Notes under the pieces: model-generated | Databases searched by the model: none | What the model was told of the DNA's origin: nothing | Seen by the model: the letters and a program-made list of their open reading frames with translations, nothing else | Source: Alisma plantago-aquatica | Taxonomy: Eukaryota; Streptophyta; Magnoliopsida; Alismatales; Alismataceae | NCBI GenBank assembly: GCA_963693085.1 | Contig: OY856412.1 | Coordinates: forward strand, 1,130,781,744-1,130,845,743 | Length of the DNA stretch: 64,000 nt | Reading direction: 5' to 3' | Position numbers and translations under genes: made by a program | Part shown: positions 34,893 through 46,170 of the stretch, in pieces | How the letters are laid out: every line of letters starts with the position of its first letter | Numbering within the stretch: position 1 is the stretch's first letter

Positions 34893-35654
34893 ATGTGGAA
34901 CAACTCAAGGATGTGGCTATCCAATCTGGCCTTACCACCCCTGAAAGGGAGAGTTCCTCCTACCATAGAATTTGACCAAGGTGAAGAAGATGAAGTGAAT
35001 GTCTCACAACCTCTGGCATCACCCACTCCACAAAAAGAGGTACCTATTTATAAGGCCCACATACCCTTTGATGGATGGCTAAAGAAGACCCATTTGAACT
35101 CTAGGTTGAACAAATTTAAGGACACCATGAGGAATTTATGGGTCAACATCCCACTTTTGGATGCTACAAAACTAATGCCAGAGTGGAAGAAATTCTTCAA
35201 AGCCTTGTTAAACCACAAGTATATTATCAAAGAAACTGAGAGGATAATGTTGGGTAGAACCACATTAGACATTATCCAAAGTAAGATGTCATGCAAACAA
35301 AAAGACCCATGATCTTTTGGGATCACATGCATTCAAGGAGATTCTACTAGACAATCAAGATTAGCTGATCTTGGAGTAAGAATCTCCATCATTCCCTTGA
35401 GCATGTATAATAGACTTGGTCTCACCGATGAACGACCCACTCACATGAACATTCAATTTGCCGATTCCTCCATTACCAAGACCCTAGAAATTATTGATGA
35501 TGTTCCTATTAAGGTTGAAAAATTTTATATCCCATGCAATTTTGTCGTGTTAGACATAAAGGAGGATCATCGTTACCCACTTATTTTTGACAAACCTTTT
35601 CTTGCTACTACTAGAGCACTCATTGGCGTCGAGGCAGGACTTTGTACTCTCTGA
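34893..35654 (+). pseudogene. G2 retropepsin region
   Basis: 34893-35312 encodes an acidic linker (EFDQGEEDEVNV) followed by LWVNIPLLDATKLMPEWKKF and TTLDIIQSKMSCKQKDP, the pre-protease helix block, ending in a stop. The next frame gives RLADLGVRISIIPLSMYNRL with the active-site Asp-Leu-Gly, and IPCNFVVLDIKEDHRYPLIF, then KPFLATTRALIGVEAG. This is the best preserved active site among the three gypsy proteases in the window. In the family it cuts the Gag-Pol precursor. Confidence 0.88.
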
Positions 35655-37466
35655 GTGGAAACTAAATTAGCAACTTCCAAGCATGTGGAGGCAACATGAA
35701 GTATACCAGAGAAGATGAAGCCTACTTCCTTGAGTGCATAGACCAATTCAAGCAGATGCAACAATATTTCCTCAACTTCAAGATTCCATCAATGATAGAA
35801 TCATGAATTTCTTTGGTGGACAATAAAGATGTGAAGCAAATCAAGGTTTTGCCAGCCAGCCCCATGGTTATGGAGATCCCATTTCCCATTATCTCCTCTC
35901 CTATAATGACCACTATCACCACTCAAGATCCCCCTGCCCCATAGACTCTTCCCTTACTTCTCGCCATGTCTATGCCCATCCTCGTCTTCTTCCCCCCCTT
36001 CTCCACTTGAAACACCAATATATAATACTTGAAAAGTCCCTTATGAGCCACCGCTACAAATCACAACTCAAGCTGCATAGTTAAATGTCATTAATGAAGT
36101 CTCTACCTATAATCCCTTCAACCCACCCCCATTAGTGGAATAATTGAAAATCAGCACTCAAGTCAACACTCTGGTTCCAGTAATAATCATCTTCATACAA
36201 TCATGATTCCCTATAACTATTCTCCTCCACATACCATACCATGGGAACCTAACCGTCCTAATCCCAATTCTTATCTTTGGTATGCAGGTGTATGCCAAGC
36301 AATCCATGATACTTATCAAGACACTCAAGCAAAGATGATGGAGTCTTTTCAAGGCAACCAATTAGGTCAATACTACAACCTTGCCTCCTCCTCCGCTCCT
36401 CCATGACCTTACTATCCACCACCGCCATGATCTTCTTCCCTTCATCTTGGGTTTGGGATTTTCTAGGGATGAGGAAAATTCTATGTCCAGGGTAAAGGTG
36501 AGTGGTACATAACAATTCCATCCCCATATTTTCCCTTTTCAACATTATGTTTTGTTATTTCATTTGGTACATGTAGTTTGCTTTTGTTTTGCTCTCTATT
36601 TTGAAAGATGTTTTCCTTTATCTAGTTGACTGATATGAGTAGATGTTCATAACTGTACCCCTCTTTCATTCTATAAATCTTATTTGCAAAACTTGTACAA
36701 ATTACCATGTGACTGAAAACACCATTATCTCTTAAGACCCCAAAACTAGCATCACTCCTTGGAAATGTTGGCAAGCTGTATGGAATCGATAAGAACCAAA
36801 CATAACTTTTCTCTATTTTTAACTAAATATTAACTTGTCATAAATCTTGTATAATGTGATTGATAGGAAGAATCTATTCAAGGCAATGGCACTCTCTAAA
36901 AAAGCTGAAGTTTATAAGTACAGGAACAATTTCCCCTCCTTTCTCAAAGAGAAAGCAAATAATCACCCTCAGAAAAAAAAATCAAAGTCTGGGGTGGCAT
37001 GCTCCCCACCTCAATTCTTCCATACCCCTCATATTTAGTAGAGGCGTACCATCAAAAGATGCCAAAGAGCACACAAAAAATTATGGTCGATGTAACCAAA
37101 AGTCCATGAATAAATATATCCCAAGTTGAATAGAGGAGGGTTTATTTCTTCTGCACCTCCTTCATCCCATTCTAGTGCAAAAACTAACAAAAAAGAAAAA
37201 AGAAATTGGGAGCTTCAAAGCAGAAGTAAGAATAAGTGTGTTTTCTACAAAGTCTTAATTTAGAAATAAGATATGAATTTTTTTTGATAGGGAATATAGA
37301 ATTTTGTGTCGCATGGTTCTAGGAGATTGGGTTGCTTGGTCAAATAAGGAGGTAAGGAACAAAGTGATGCTATGAGGGTGAGGATAGGCATGTTTCTAGT
37401 ATAAATTGGAATTATTTGTGATTTTATTTGCTTGAGGAAAAACAAAGATTCAAGTCTGGGGTATTT
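35655..37466 (+). other. G2 internal region after protease, no pol domains
   Basis: About 1.8 kb lies where RT, RNase H and integrase should be. A Pro-rich frame at 36203-36406 (YSPPHTIPWEPNRPNPNSYL, then DTYQDTQAKMMESFQGNQ) resembles a linker rather than an enzyme. I see no YxDD, TDAS or DDE pattern. The region ends with the polypurine tract. Confidence 0.7.
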
Positions 37467-39343
37467 TGATGAATGTATATTCATATCACTTTTTATATAT
37501 CTTTTGTAGTCTTTTTTATTAGGACTTGTTTCTTTTTACTAATTTTCTAGAACAAATTAGAATTAACCCACTTTTTATCAAATATGCAAATACTTATCTT
37601 TTTCCTTTACAATTTGTAGGTTTTTCCTACAAAGACAAAATCATGACCACCTGAGCACTCGAACAGATTAGTTCGCTATGCCAACTGATCGATTCACCTA
37701 ATCTCAGTGTCAAAAGATCATTTTTGGTCCTCAGGTCCACCTTGACACTTTAGAACTAAATCAGGCATTCCACTTACCTAGATGATCATCTCAGAAGTGC
37801 CTAACAATCGACTCATGAGTCCTAATTGGCTGTCTCAAGATGATTTTAGGACCAAGTCAGATTCAAGTGACAATCCCCTCATCTCACATCCCAACCGGAA
37901 GTTTGCACTCTTAATTGACCATCTCAGATCGCTCAGCGACTTGGACAAAAATGCCACCACCGCATGTTAGGGTTTCATCCCTCAGTTGTGCACATTCATC
38001 ACCCAACCAACTGTCTCACATCCCAGACAACTGGTTCAGAGATTTCTTTGAGGCCAAGATTCAATTCAAAAGTACCAAACACCCTTTGACTAGGGTTTGA
38101 CTGCTTCCCCTTGGGCCCACGCCTTTTTACACCCAACCAATTAGTTTAGGTTGAGGACCGGTCAATTCATGGCATGCAGATAGCTTTTTCAGTGCCGCCA
38201 CCCTTCTTTTCCCCTCCTTTCTTTTAGGATTTCCACCCCTCCTTCCCCTATTAAAGGAGGGGGACTCCACAAAGAAGCGGAGCCAAAATTTTGTACTTGC
38301 AAATTTTATTTTAAGCATTGTCCTTTCAATTCTTGCATGTGTAATCTTTTCTTCTTCAACAAAGTTTAGTGTGTCATCTCTGAATTTCTAGTTCTGATTT
38401 TCTATTCTTGTTCTTCCTTGGAAGTGGGGAATTAAGGGAACAAGCCATTTAATTGTCACTAGCAAGATCCCATTCAGAATTCTTTTTTTATCTAGTGTAT
38501 GGCTTCCTTCCTTCTTTCCTTTACTTCTGTTTCCCTTTCTATATCTAGTGAGTAGGTTCTCATATCGAGGAGTGGGGAGTATCCCAATGACTATAATGTT
38601 CATAGATTGATTTTTCTGTATGATTCTATTTGGTAGATGATTTTTTATTTGGATAATTGCCTGATTTAAATGATTTGATCTCTCTTTTTTGTCGAAAGTT
38701 AGCCTTGGGAGATGTGACCGTAGAACCCAAGGCTTAGAACAACCAAATTGAATCCATAAGGATCTGGATGTGATCATGGAAAGATCCTTATTGGGATGAT
38801 TGGTCTAGGAATTGTGAACGGCAGGACCAATGGGTTCACAAGGAACATGTCTTTTGTAGACACATTTATGAATGTTTTTACTTTCCCTCTTCTATCTTGT
38901 TTTTATCATATGGATTCCATTGAGCTTGTTTCACATTGGTCGTGGTGGTAAAACCCATAGACTCAATATCTCTTTCTTTTGATTCAACTTCATTTCTTAA
39001 ATTGTGGTTTTAAATAGCCTCTTTTACATTCTTTCACTTTTGATTATGCCATCCTTTACTCTTGTTTAGCATACCACTTTTCTTAAATTGTTCGTAGTGT
39101 AACTTTCATTTATTTGCAACTTCAAAATCCTTGTTCTAGTGTAATCAAACCATCAACTTTGGATCTTTAATTTCTGCATCTTTTTGTTTAAAAGTGTTTG
39201 GGTAGAAATTCAATCTTAAAAATGTTGTTTGTGGATCGACCCTTTCTATACTAATAAATTATCTTAATTGGTTGTTTTTTCATTAAAAAGATAAACTCTA
39301 GGATTAACCACCTAGTTTTTAGAGCACAAACCAACATGTATCA
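37467..39343 (+). repeat. G2 3' LTR
   Basis: It starts TGATGAATGTATATTCATAT and ends ccaacatgtatca, followed by gttcc. The TATA box has decayed to ctattaaaggaggg (near 38248), while the 5' LTR keeps ctataaaag. Confidence 0.9.
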
Positions 39344-40162
39344 GTTCCTCATAAAGGCCTTCAAAAAATTATGGATTATGATTTTCATCATGTCCATCGT
39401 GATAGGAAGACACATTATTACAAGGTACTAGCATACTTTGAGGGGGCATATTTGGGCAATCAATTGATGTATGGTTGTAGTAACCACACAATTGATAATG
39501 TAAGAATTCGGCTGACCACTATTTGATATGATTCTAAAAAATATGTCATTTAACATAGTATTTTTTTGAAAATAATTTAAAAGGGAACTAACAATTATGA
39601 AAAGAAAATAAAATTGCAAAAAAAACTAAGGAGTTAATCAAACTAAAAATTACAAAAAGAACTAAGATTTTATACAAAATTGTAAATTACAAAAGAATAA
39701 GCTGAGGAATAATGAAACAGAACTAGAAATTACAAAACCAAACCAAAATTACAAAATAAACTAGAAAAAATAGTAGTTGGAATGGTACTCTATAGGAAAA
39801 TAAATTATTAAATCTGAAATATGAAAGTAAATTAAAGTACAATTACATGAAAACCAAAGAGATTATAACATAATAAAAAGTTACAGAACAACTACAATTA
39901 CAAAATAAACTAGAAAGTAGTACAATCATAATGGAAACCTGGTAGAAAGAGTAGAATTTCTACCGGAATGGAGCTCGGTAGGAGAAAGAAAGATGGAACA
40001 AAATTATAGAACAAGTCTAAAAATTCTAAAAAAGCTAAGGAATTATGAAATAAGATTAAAATTATGAAACAAACTAAAAGTTATAAAACCGAACTAAAAT
40101 TATAAATCAAAAGAAGAGAAATCCTATATATACAAGTGATCGGGTTTGAAAAACAACATGTG
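39344..40162 (-). other. G4 5' leader and start of internal region
   Basis: On the minus strand this follows the PBS at 40182-40163. It is T-rich, with many degenerate copies of a unit like TTTTGTAATTTTTAGTT between 39600 and 40130 (on the plus strand, aaaattacaaaa...aacta). Such long leaders occur in plant gypsy elements. No protein domain is recognised. Confidence 0.6.
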
Positions 40163-40182
40163 TCGTCCCCCCAAAATGGCAC
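40163..40182 (-). other. Primer binding site of G4, degenerate
   Basis: On the minus strand GGTGCCATTTTGGGGGGAC resembles TGGCGCCGTTGCCGGGGAC and sits just after an LTR end TGACACATATCA. Confidence 0.65.
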
Positions 40183-40785
40183 CTAATTTGATATGTGTCA
40201 TTTGCAAACCAAATCACTTGGATAAGTTGTAGAGTGTAACCTTCTAAAAAGGTGCTGAACTCATTGTCAAGCAACATGTCAACTTTCTTATAGTAAGGTA
40301 TCAATTCAATGGATGGCAGAAGGATGGTTGAAATCTAAAACTAATTGTGAGAACAAGAAAGTGAAAAATCTAGATTTTGGGAGTTTGATTATGCCAAGAA
40401 CGAAACATGAAATTGTTGGAATAAAGTTTAACTAATTAAATGATAGAAAGAACTGAGGGTCCGAGAGATCACCACCAATGGGCAACTTTTACTCAACAAA
40501 TCAACTCCTTAGTTTCAATAATCAAATTAGGACCATGTTTATTAGTGTCCTTTCATAGCACAAATCTTACTAGGGTCAGACTTCCCACAAACCCATTGAT
40601 CCCATTGTTTGTGGTTCCCTATCCAATCGCTCAACATGTCCCTATCTGAAATCTCATCAAGATACATGTGAATTCCACCTATGGTTCAAGCTCATGGGTC
40701 ATATGATCACGTCGCCATATGATATGACAAACATGTCAACCAGGTAGAAGGATCATATACTTTATCGATGGATATTGTTAAGAGG

Positions 40786-40790
40786 TCATG
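40786..40790. repeat. Target-site duplication of G3, tcatg (partner 44048-44052)
   Basis: Perfect 5-bp repeats flank G3. The solo LTR reads straight through the equivalent place (28585-28610). Confidence 0.8.
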
Positions 40791-42415
40791 TGATTTGCAC
40801 AAATCATATCATATTTTCATGCCATTTTAGTTGCAAATTTCACTCAATTTAACCATATTTCTACTCTAGTTCATGATAGGATGTTTGTTTCTTATTGGCA
40901 TTACTCATGTCATGGTTTGAATTCTAGGTACACCACATTCCACTTATAATGAAAGAAAAATGTCCAAAATCTGATCTATTTGACATTTCCAAAGTTTTCC
41001 CAAATTCCAGAGTTCATTGCTCAGCAGACAACCTTTCACACAGCATAACGACGGTGTGTGATTCTCATATAGCAACATTTTCAGCAAAGTCCCCTTACAC
41101 CGTGTGGAAATCTCTTACACCGAAATGCAGAAAGGTCAACATTTCAACAAAGTTCCATTACACCGTGTGGAAATCTCTTACGCCATAAGGCAAAAAGATC
41201 AGAATTTGACATAAAAGTTCCCTTACATTGTGTGGCCATTCCACATATCGTAACACTTGCGATCATGGCTGGATGAAGCAAAAAACAAACCTTACACACC
41301 ATGTTAACTTACTTACACGTCGTACTGGTTGTATTTTCTATAGATTTCTTATTTTTAAACACTTATTCAGAAATATAAAAGAATTGCCACTCCTTGGGAA
41401 ATGGATCACACATCATTTGGAGCAGTTAGAGACTAGAGATGAGGCCAGATCTCCAGAGAGGCGATCTAAGAGAGAAATCTAGGATTTCTTGGAAGAGAAT
41501 CCATTCCTTGCCCCATTTCTCTTCTTATTCCCTTCTCAAGGCTGAAAAGAGAAGGTTGTTGTAGCGAGGAGCATTTTCAGAGGTGGATCTTTATCTCTTG
41601 GATGGAGATATCCTCTATTCTTCACTCCTATAGATCCATTTGTTATTCCTCTCTCTTTTCTCGTGTTTCATTCAATAATTTATCATTTGTGCTTGTATCG
41701 CATCACCATGAGTGAGTAAACACCTTTTCTTGGACATGGGAGAGTAGCTCCCATGTCATGACTCATATGAACTCGAATTTCATATTTGGTATTAGTTAAT
41801 CTTCTGTTTCAAAATTAGCTATGGTGTTTATCTTCTTATATGCATGGATGGCCATCATATTTACATGCTTTATGCTTCTTATTATATTCTTGGAAGAAAT
41901 ATTAAGAGGTAAGGAATAGCTATTTTGACAACATATCCTTGACCACAGGAATGGCTAGGATTATGTTGAGGGTTCTAGTTTGTAGTTCAAATTCATGTAT
42001 ATGAATGGGAATGCTATATAGGGTTAGGACTATCTATTTCATCAGGAGATGTATTAGATGACAACAACCTACCTTTGTGAATATTGACTAGTAAAAATGG
42101 AATTCATGGTTCTTATTTGGGTTATGATGTGGAAGTGAAATCCCATATCCATAATATTTTTGATCTGATCTTTAATCTTTCTCTAAGTGATTAGTGCTTT
42201 TATTTTCTTTCTTTCATATTAGAAATTTAATTTGATCAAAAAACAAACCCTCTTATTATAATCAATCTAGATTGTCGAAAGTTAATAGTTTTGAACCTAG
42301 CCAGCCTAGCTCCCTATGGTCCAACCTCGACTGCAATTGATCTCGTATACTTGCGGGTGATTAATGAGTTGAGACAATTAGTTATTTAAAACTCACTTGC
42401 CTTTGTCAAGCAACA
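40791..42415 (+). repeat. G3 5' LTR (about 1.6 kb)
   Basis: It starts TGATTTGCACAAATC and ends gtcaagcaaca before the PBS. It carries a three-unit repeat at 41085-41245. The last 350 bp match 43666-44047, apart from a 33-bp duplication there (43755-43810). Confidence 0.85.
41085..41245 (+). repeat. Three tandem units of about 63 bp in the G3 LTR
   Basis: ccttacaccgtgtggaaatc recurs at about 41093 and 41156, and as ccttacattgtgtggcc at 41221. Units share gcaaaa/aggtcaacatttcaac spacers. The core ccttacaccgtgtgg is itself partly palindromic (caccgtgtg). Confidence 0.85.
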
Positions 42416-42421
42416 AGTTGT

Positions 42422-42440
42422 TGGCGTCGTTGCTAGCAAT
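42422..42440 (+). other. Primer binding site of G3
   Basis: TGGCGTCGTTGCTAGCAAT, the first ten bases matching the Asp-tRNA type site with one change, the rest decayed. Confidence 0.8.
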
Positions 42441-42609
42441 CTACGATATTTTTAGTTAGAGTAAAAGTGTTAGTTAGTAAGCAAGACTAGATCACACCCA
42501 CATCTCCACCTTCACTTCCATTATTATCATCATCATTATCATTTGTGTTATTTTGTATCTTTCATTTTCATTTGTGCTTCACTCACCTTGTTTGCCTGTA
42601 GGATTGTAT

Positions 42610-43665
42610 GCAGATCTTCAAAAAGTAAGGAGTGAACATCAATCGATTTGGAAGAATCAAAACATTCTTCACATTCATCATCACCACCTTTGCCTGAGCA
42701 TCTTGCTCAACAAGATAAACCAATGATGGAAGATGATCATCCCCTCAAAGACTTCATTGTTCCTTCTATTATGGACATCAATGGGCTATTAATACCCATC
42801 GATCGAGGCATATAATTTTTATGTCAGCTCCATCATTATACAGATGTTACAACAGAACAGATTTGAAGGGACTCCTATGGAAGATCCCAATTTACATATA
42901 GCTGAATTTTTGCATTACTTGAGCACCTTCAAGATAAATGGCGTTCCTACTGATAGGATTTGCCTTATTCTTTTCACATTCACTTTGAAGGACAGAGCCA
43001 AGGCAGGGATCTCATCTTTACCAAGGAAATCTATTAACAGTTGGGAGGAAATTCTCAAAGTCTTCTTAGCCAAGTACTTCCCACCAAGAAAAACAACACA
43101 GTTGAGGAGCCAACTCATTAGTTTTTCTCAAGGGGATGGAGAGACTCTCTATGACACATGTAAGAGATTCAAAGACCTCCAACGCCTATGTCCTCACCAT
43201 GGTCTCAACAATTGGTTACTTCTTCAAAATTTTTTATAATGGCTTCTTTGTTAACACAAGGATGTCAATAGATGCAACTGCAAATGGAGTTGTGATGAAC
43301 AAATCCTATAGAGAAGCTTATGCTATCATAGAATACATGGAAATAAATCATTACCAATGAAGCATTAAAATAAGTGATCAAACTTCTTTTTCTTCTAATA
43401 CTTCTAAGAAGCTAGTTGGCATACACTCTTTTGGTATAATAGATTCGTTGCAACAAAGCTGAACAACTTGTGCCAAAAGTTTTAAGACATAAACACTCCA
43501 TCTGCTCTTCCAATCAATTCACACTATGAAGAAAGTGAAGCTCTTGAGCATGCATCTTCCTCAAGCTATTCTTCTTTCATTCCATTGGAGGAAACCATAG
43601 AAGAAAGTGATGTTGTAGGTAACAACAATGCCCAAAGTATTCAACAACAACACATTCAGCAACAA
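42610..43665 (+). pseudogene. G3 gag, capsid domain
   Basis: The best-preserved part is 42844-43239: LQQNRFEGTPMEDPNLHIAE, TDRICLILFTFTLKDRAKAG, INSWEEILKVFLAKYFPPRK, and ISFSQGDGETLYDTCKRFKD, the conserved block of plant retrotransposon gag proteins (the PF03732-type domain). Past 43239 the frame shifts: NGFFVNTRMSIDATANGVVM and REAYAIIEYMEINHYQ follow in the frame open to 43360. At about 43665, within a CAACAACAT-rich stretch, the sequence switches to LTR. No knuckle is reached. The distinct sequence shows that G3 is another gypsy lineage than G1/G2/G5. Confidence 0.88.
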
Positions 43666-44047
43666 CATCCTACCTTTATGAATATTGACTAGTAAAATGG
43701 AATTCATGGTTCTTTATTGGGTTATGATGTGGAAGTGAAATCCCATATCCAATATCTCTTTGATCTGATCTTTAATCATATCCAAGTTCTCTTTGATCTG
43801 ATCTTTAATCTTTCTCCAAGTGATTAGTTCTTTTATTTTCTTTCTTTCATATTTGCAATTTAGTTTGATCAAAAAACCAGCCCTCTTATTATAACTGATC
43901 TAGATTGTAGAAATTTTACAGTTTTGGTCTAGCTAGCCTGGCTCCATATGGTTCGACCCCGACTACAATTGATCCCATTTACTTGCGGTTGATTGATGAG
44001 TTGAGATAATTAATTATATAAAACTTGTTTGCCTTTGGCAATCACCA
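43666..44047 (+). repeat. Remnant of G3 3' LTR (last about 380 bp)
   Basis: catcctacctttatgaatat here corresponds to caacctacctttgtgaatat at 42067. The match continues to the LTR end at 44047. The join to gag occurs at this near-identical short sequence. Confidence 0.85.
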
Positions 44048-44670
44048 TCATGCGTTCGTTCTTGTGAAGATATGAGATCTCAACACCCCACAATATTATA
44101 ATCATTCAAATAGAAACCACATACATGATTAGATGGATAATAAGATAACAAATACAATTAAGGGATTATGGATTCATTCTTGTGAAGATCTAAGATATCA
44201 ACACCCTTACAAGAGTATATCAATTTAGCCAATCAAAATAGAAACAGAAGGAAAGCATTCTTTTAATAAAACATTGGAGTTAATTACATCGAGTAAGAAT
44301 AGGATAAGGGGATAATCTCCATGCTCCAGTAGGAAACTATTCAAACATTATAGAAAGTGACACAAGGGCAGAAGAAAGAAGGAGTAGAGTCATATGATAG
44401 TAATGAAAGAAGAATCTGAATGGACTTTGATCTAGTGACAATGAAATGGCAATCCTTTCTCAAGTATACAATAAATCCACTAATATTACAAGGATAATAA
44501 CTAAAATAAAAGATCTAAGATACAATATGTCCCCAAAGGAGACATTTTAGAGGAAGAGATAGAAAAAGTGATTGGACTCCCTCTCCTTCCATAAGAGGGT
44601 AATGAGGGTTGAATGCCCTAGAAATTGCTGCTTCTTATGACAGCTGAAACATTCTGGATCTGGTAAATGG

Positions 44671-45139
44671 AGTCATCTTTGACAAATTCATTGCTTGTTT
44701 CAATAAACACTAGATAAAGTTGTTGATTGCCTTCCTTTAATTGACCATTCAAATCCTTTGATTCTCTTTGTTGTAGATCTCCGTCATAGGACTATCGAAT
44801 GAATTTCATGTTGGTCATCAGTTCAAAGGTGGTCCAAAAGTGTACTTTTCCTGTAGAACATTAAATTTGAAAATTGTATGGAGAAGTTATGAATGTTTTG
44901 GTGTTGGGTAATCAAGCACTGCAGGAAAATCTATAGGCAAGTTTATAGGTTGGAGATCCACGACCGGACAAGCCACCCAAAAATACAATTTTTCCTATAG
45001 ATAATTAAATTTCCTCTCCAACACAGAGTCATTAAATTCCATATTGGAATACAAAAGTTATGGTCATAGTCGATTAGACCAATGTAGTTTATGGCATAAC
45101 TTGTTAGATTATATTTTGTTTGATCTGTCGCCAGTTTGA
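44671..45139. other. Unassigned gap between G4 LTR and G5
   Basis: No protein frame or LTR boundary is recognisable. It is probably diverged LTR sequence of G4 on the left and G5 on the right. Confidence 0.4.
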
Positions 45140-45850
45140 TAAACGTAATCTCCTCTTATTTTACCGCAAGTTAGTCTTGGGTGATGAGATCTCAGATCCC
45201 AAGGCTTTAAACAACCAAACAATTGCATAAAACTCCAGATGAGATCTCATGAGGAGCTTTATTAGGATGATCGAGCGAGGATACACAAACACTAAGATCA
45301 ATGGATTTGTAGGATGTTCAACTTTTATAATGTATTTGAAAGGTTTTCACATGAATTCATGTGATTAGTTTCATTTTATAGATTTTATCAATATAGTTTT
45401 ACGCAAGCCATCATTGAGAAGTCCATAGCCCTGATATCCTCTATCATTGAATCAATCTTAATTTTCAATTGATCATTTTCCAATAGCTTTTCTCCTTCTT
45501 GCAAATCTAATTCTGCAATTTAATCATGTTCATAGATAATCTTTCTTTACTTGTTCTTAGCATAATTCTTTCTTACCTTTCTCTTAATGTAACTTTTCTT
45601 ATATTATTCTTAGTGTAATATTTCTTTACTTTTTTAGCATGATAAAACTTTCAACCAATAAACTGTCAATTCCTGTTCAAATAATCATTCAAAGTAATCT
45701 GGTTCAAAAGCCAATCTTAATCACATTGTCATGTGGGATTGACCATTTCTTTACTAATAAACTAACCTTGATTGGTTGTTTTTATGTTAACAAAAGGTTA
45801 AACTCTAGGAATCAACCCCTAGTGAAGTGGTGTGTAAATGACATCTATTA
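45140..45850 (+). repeat. G5 5' LTR, tail only
   Basis: gcaagttagtcttgggtgatgagat at 45171 and ttgaacagtc-type blocks downstream parallel the G2 LTR at 32185-32848. It ends at gacatctatta before the PBS. Confidence 0.75.
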
Positions 45851-45854
45851 ACTT

Positions 45855-45872
45855 TTGCATCGTTGTTGGAGA
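45855..45872 (+). other. Primer binding site of G5, degenerate
   Basis: TTGCATCGTTGTTGGAGA, the Asp-tRNA type site with several changes. Confidence 0.75.
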
Positions 45873-46170
45873 CAACATATTTGTTTTATCGAAACCCAAA
45901 CTACTTTGAACAATTTTCTTCCTCAACTTGTCAAGTCCTATTTCAGCAGCACTACTCCTCCTTCTAATGAGTTTCCATTTTGGCAGTATGTTTTATCTAT
46001 AATAATGGTATCTTGTCAAATCAAAATTTCTTGTTCAAAATTAATTATAATATTTCCAAGGATAAAATCGGTGCATGCCACAATTGCAAAATGCCAGTTT
46101 CTCACTGCCCATTTTTTATACGAAAATAGAAAGAACCTTCCATCATTTGAATCGAACAAATCCACTTAGG

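Larger units (their letters stand above)
30963..39343 (+). mobile_element. G2: gypsy retrotransposon with gag and protease only (8.4 kb)
   Basis: 5' LTR 30963-32848 (1886 bp), PBS 32852-32869, gag from 33133, protease 34893-35654, about 1.8 kb of non-pol sequence, polypurine tract (caagtctgggg, 37451-37461), and 3' LTR 37467-39343 (1877 bp). Both LTRs align end to end. A perfect 5-bp duplication flanks it. I find no RT, RNase H or integrase motif on the plus strand, so this copy is non-autonomous by structure. Its gag is related to that of G5. Confidence 0.9.
40791..44047 (+). mobile_element. G3: internally deleted gypsy element
   Basis: 5' LTR 40791-42415, PBS 42422, gag from about 42600, then a direct join inside gag to the last roughly 380 bp of the 3' LTR (43666-44047). 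Protease, pol, polypurine tract and most of the 3' LTR are missing. The outer ends are intact, with a perfect 5-bp duplication, so the loss followed insertion. Confidence 0.85.
40189..44670 (-). mobile_element. G4: gypsy 5' LTR, minus strand, split by G3
   Basis: 40189-40790 and 44053 to about 44670 match the solo LTR (11915-12065 and 28178-29040) in order: gtagtaaggtatcaattc, aactgaggg...agatcacca, ctcatgggtcat...gatcacgtcgccat, ttcgttcttgtgaagatatg, gactccctctcc with the TATA region, and gacagctgaaac. The upper end is uncertain because similarity fades after 44670. It contains the uninterrupted counterpart (40325-40350) of the site into which L2 inserted in the solo LTR. Confidence 0.75.

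Noticed and set aside
36203..36406. Pro-rich frame in G2 as a possible host-derived gene fragment.
   Set aside because: It has no recognisable domain and is flanked by stops; it may be gag-like linker. I keep it only as part of the G2 interior.
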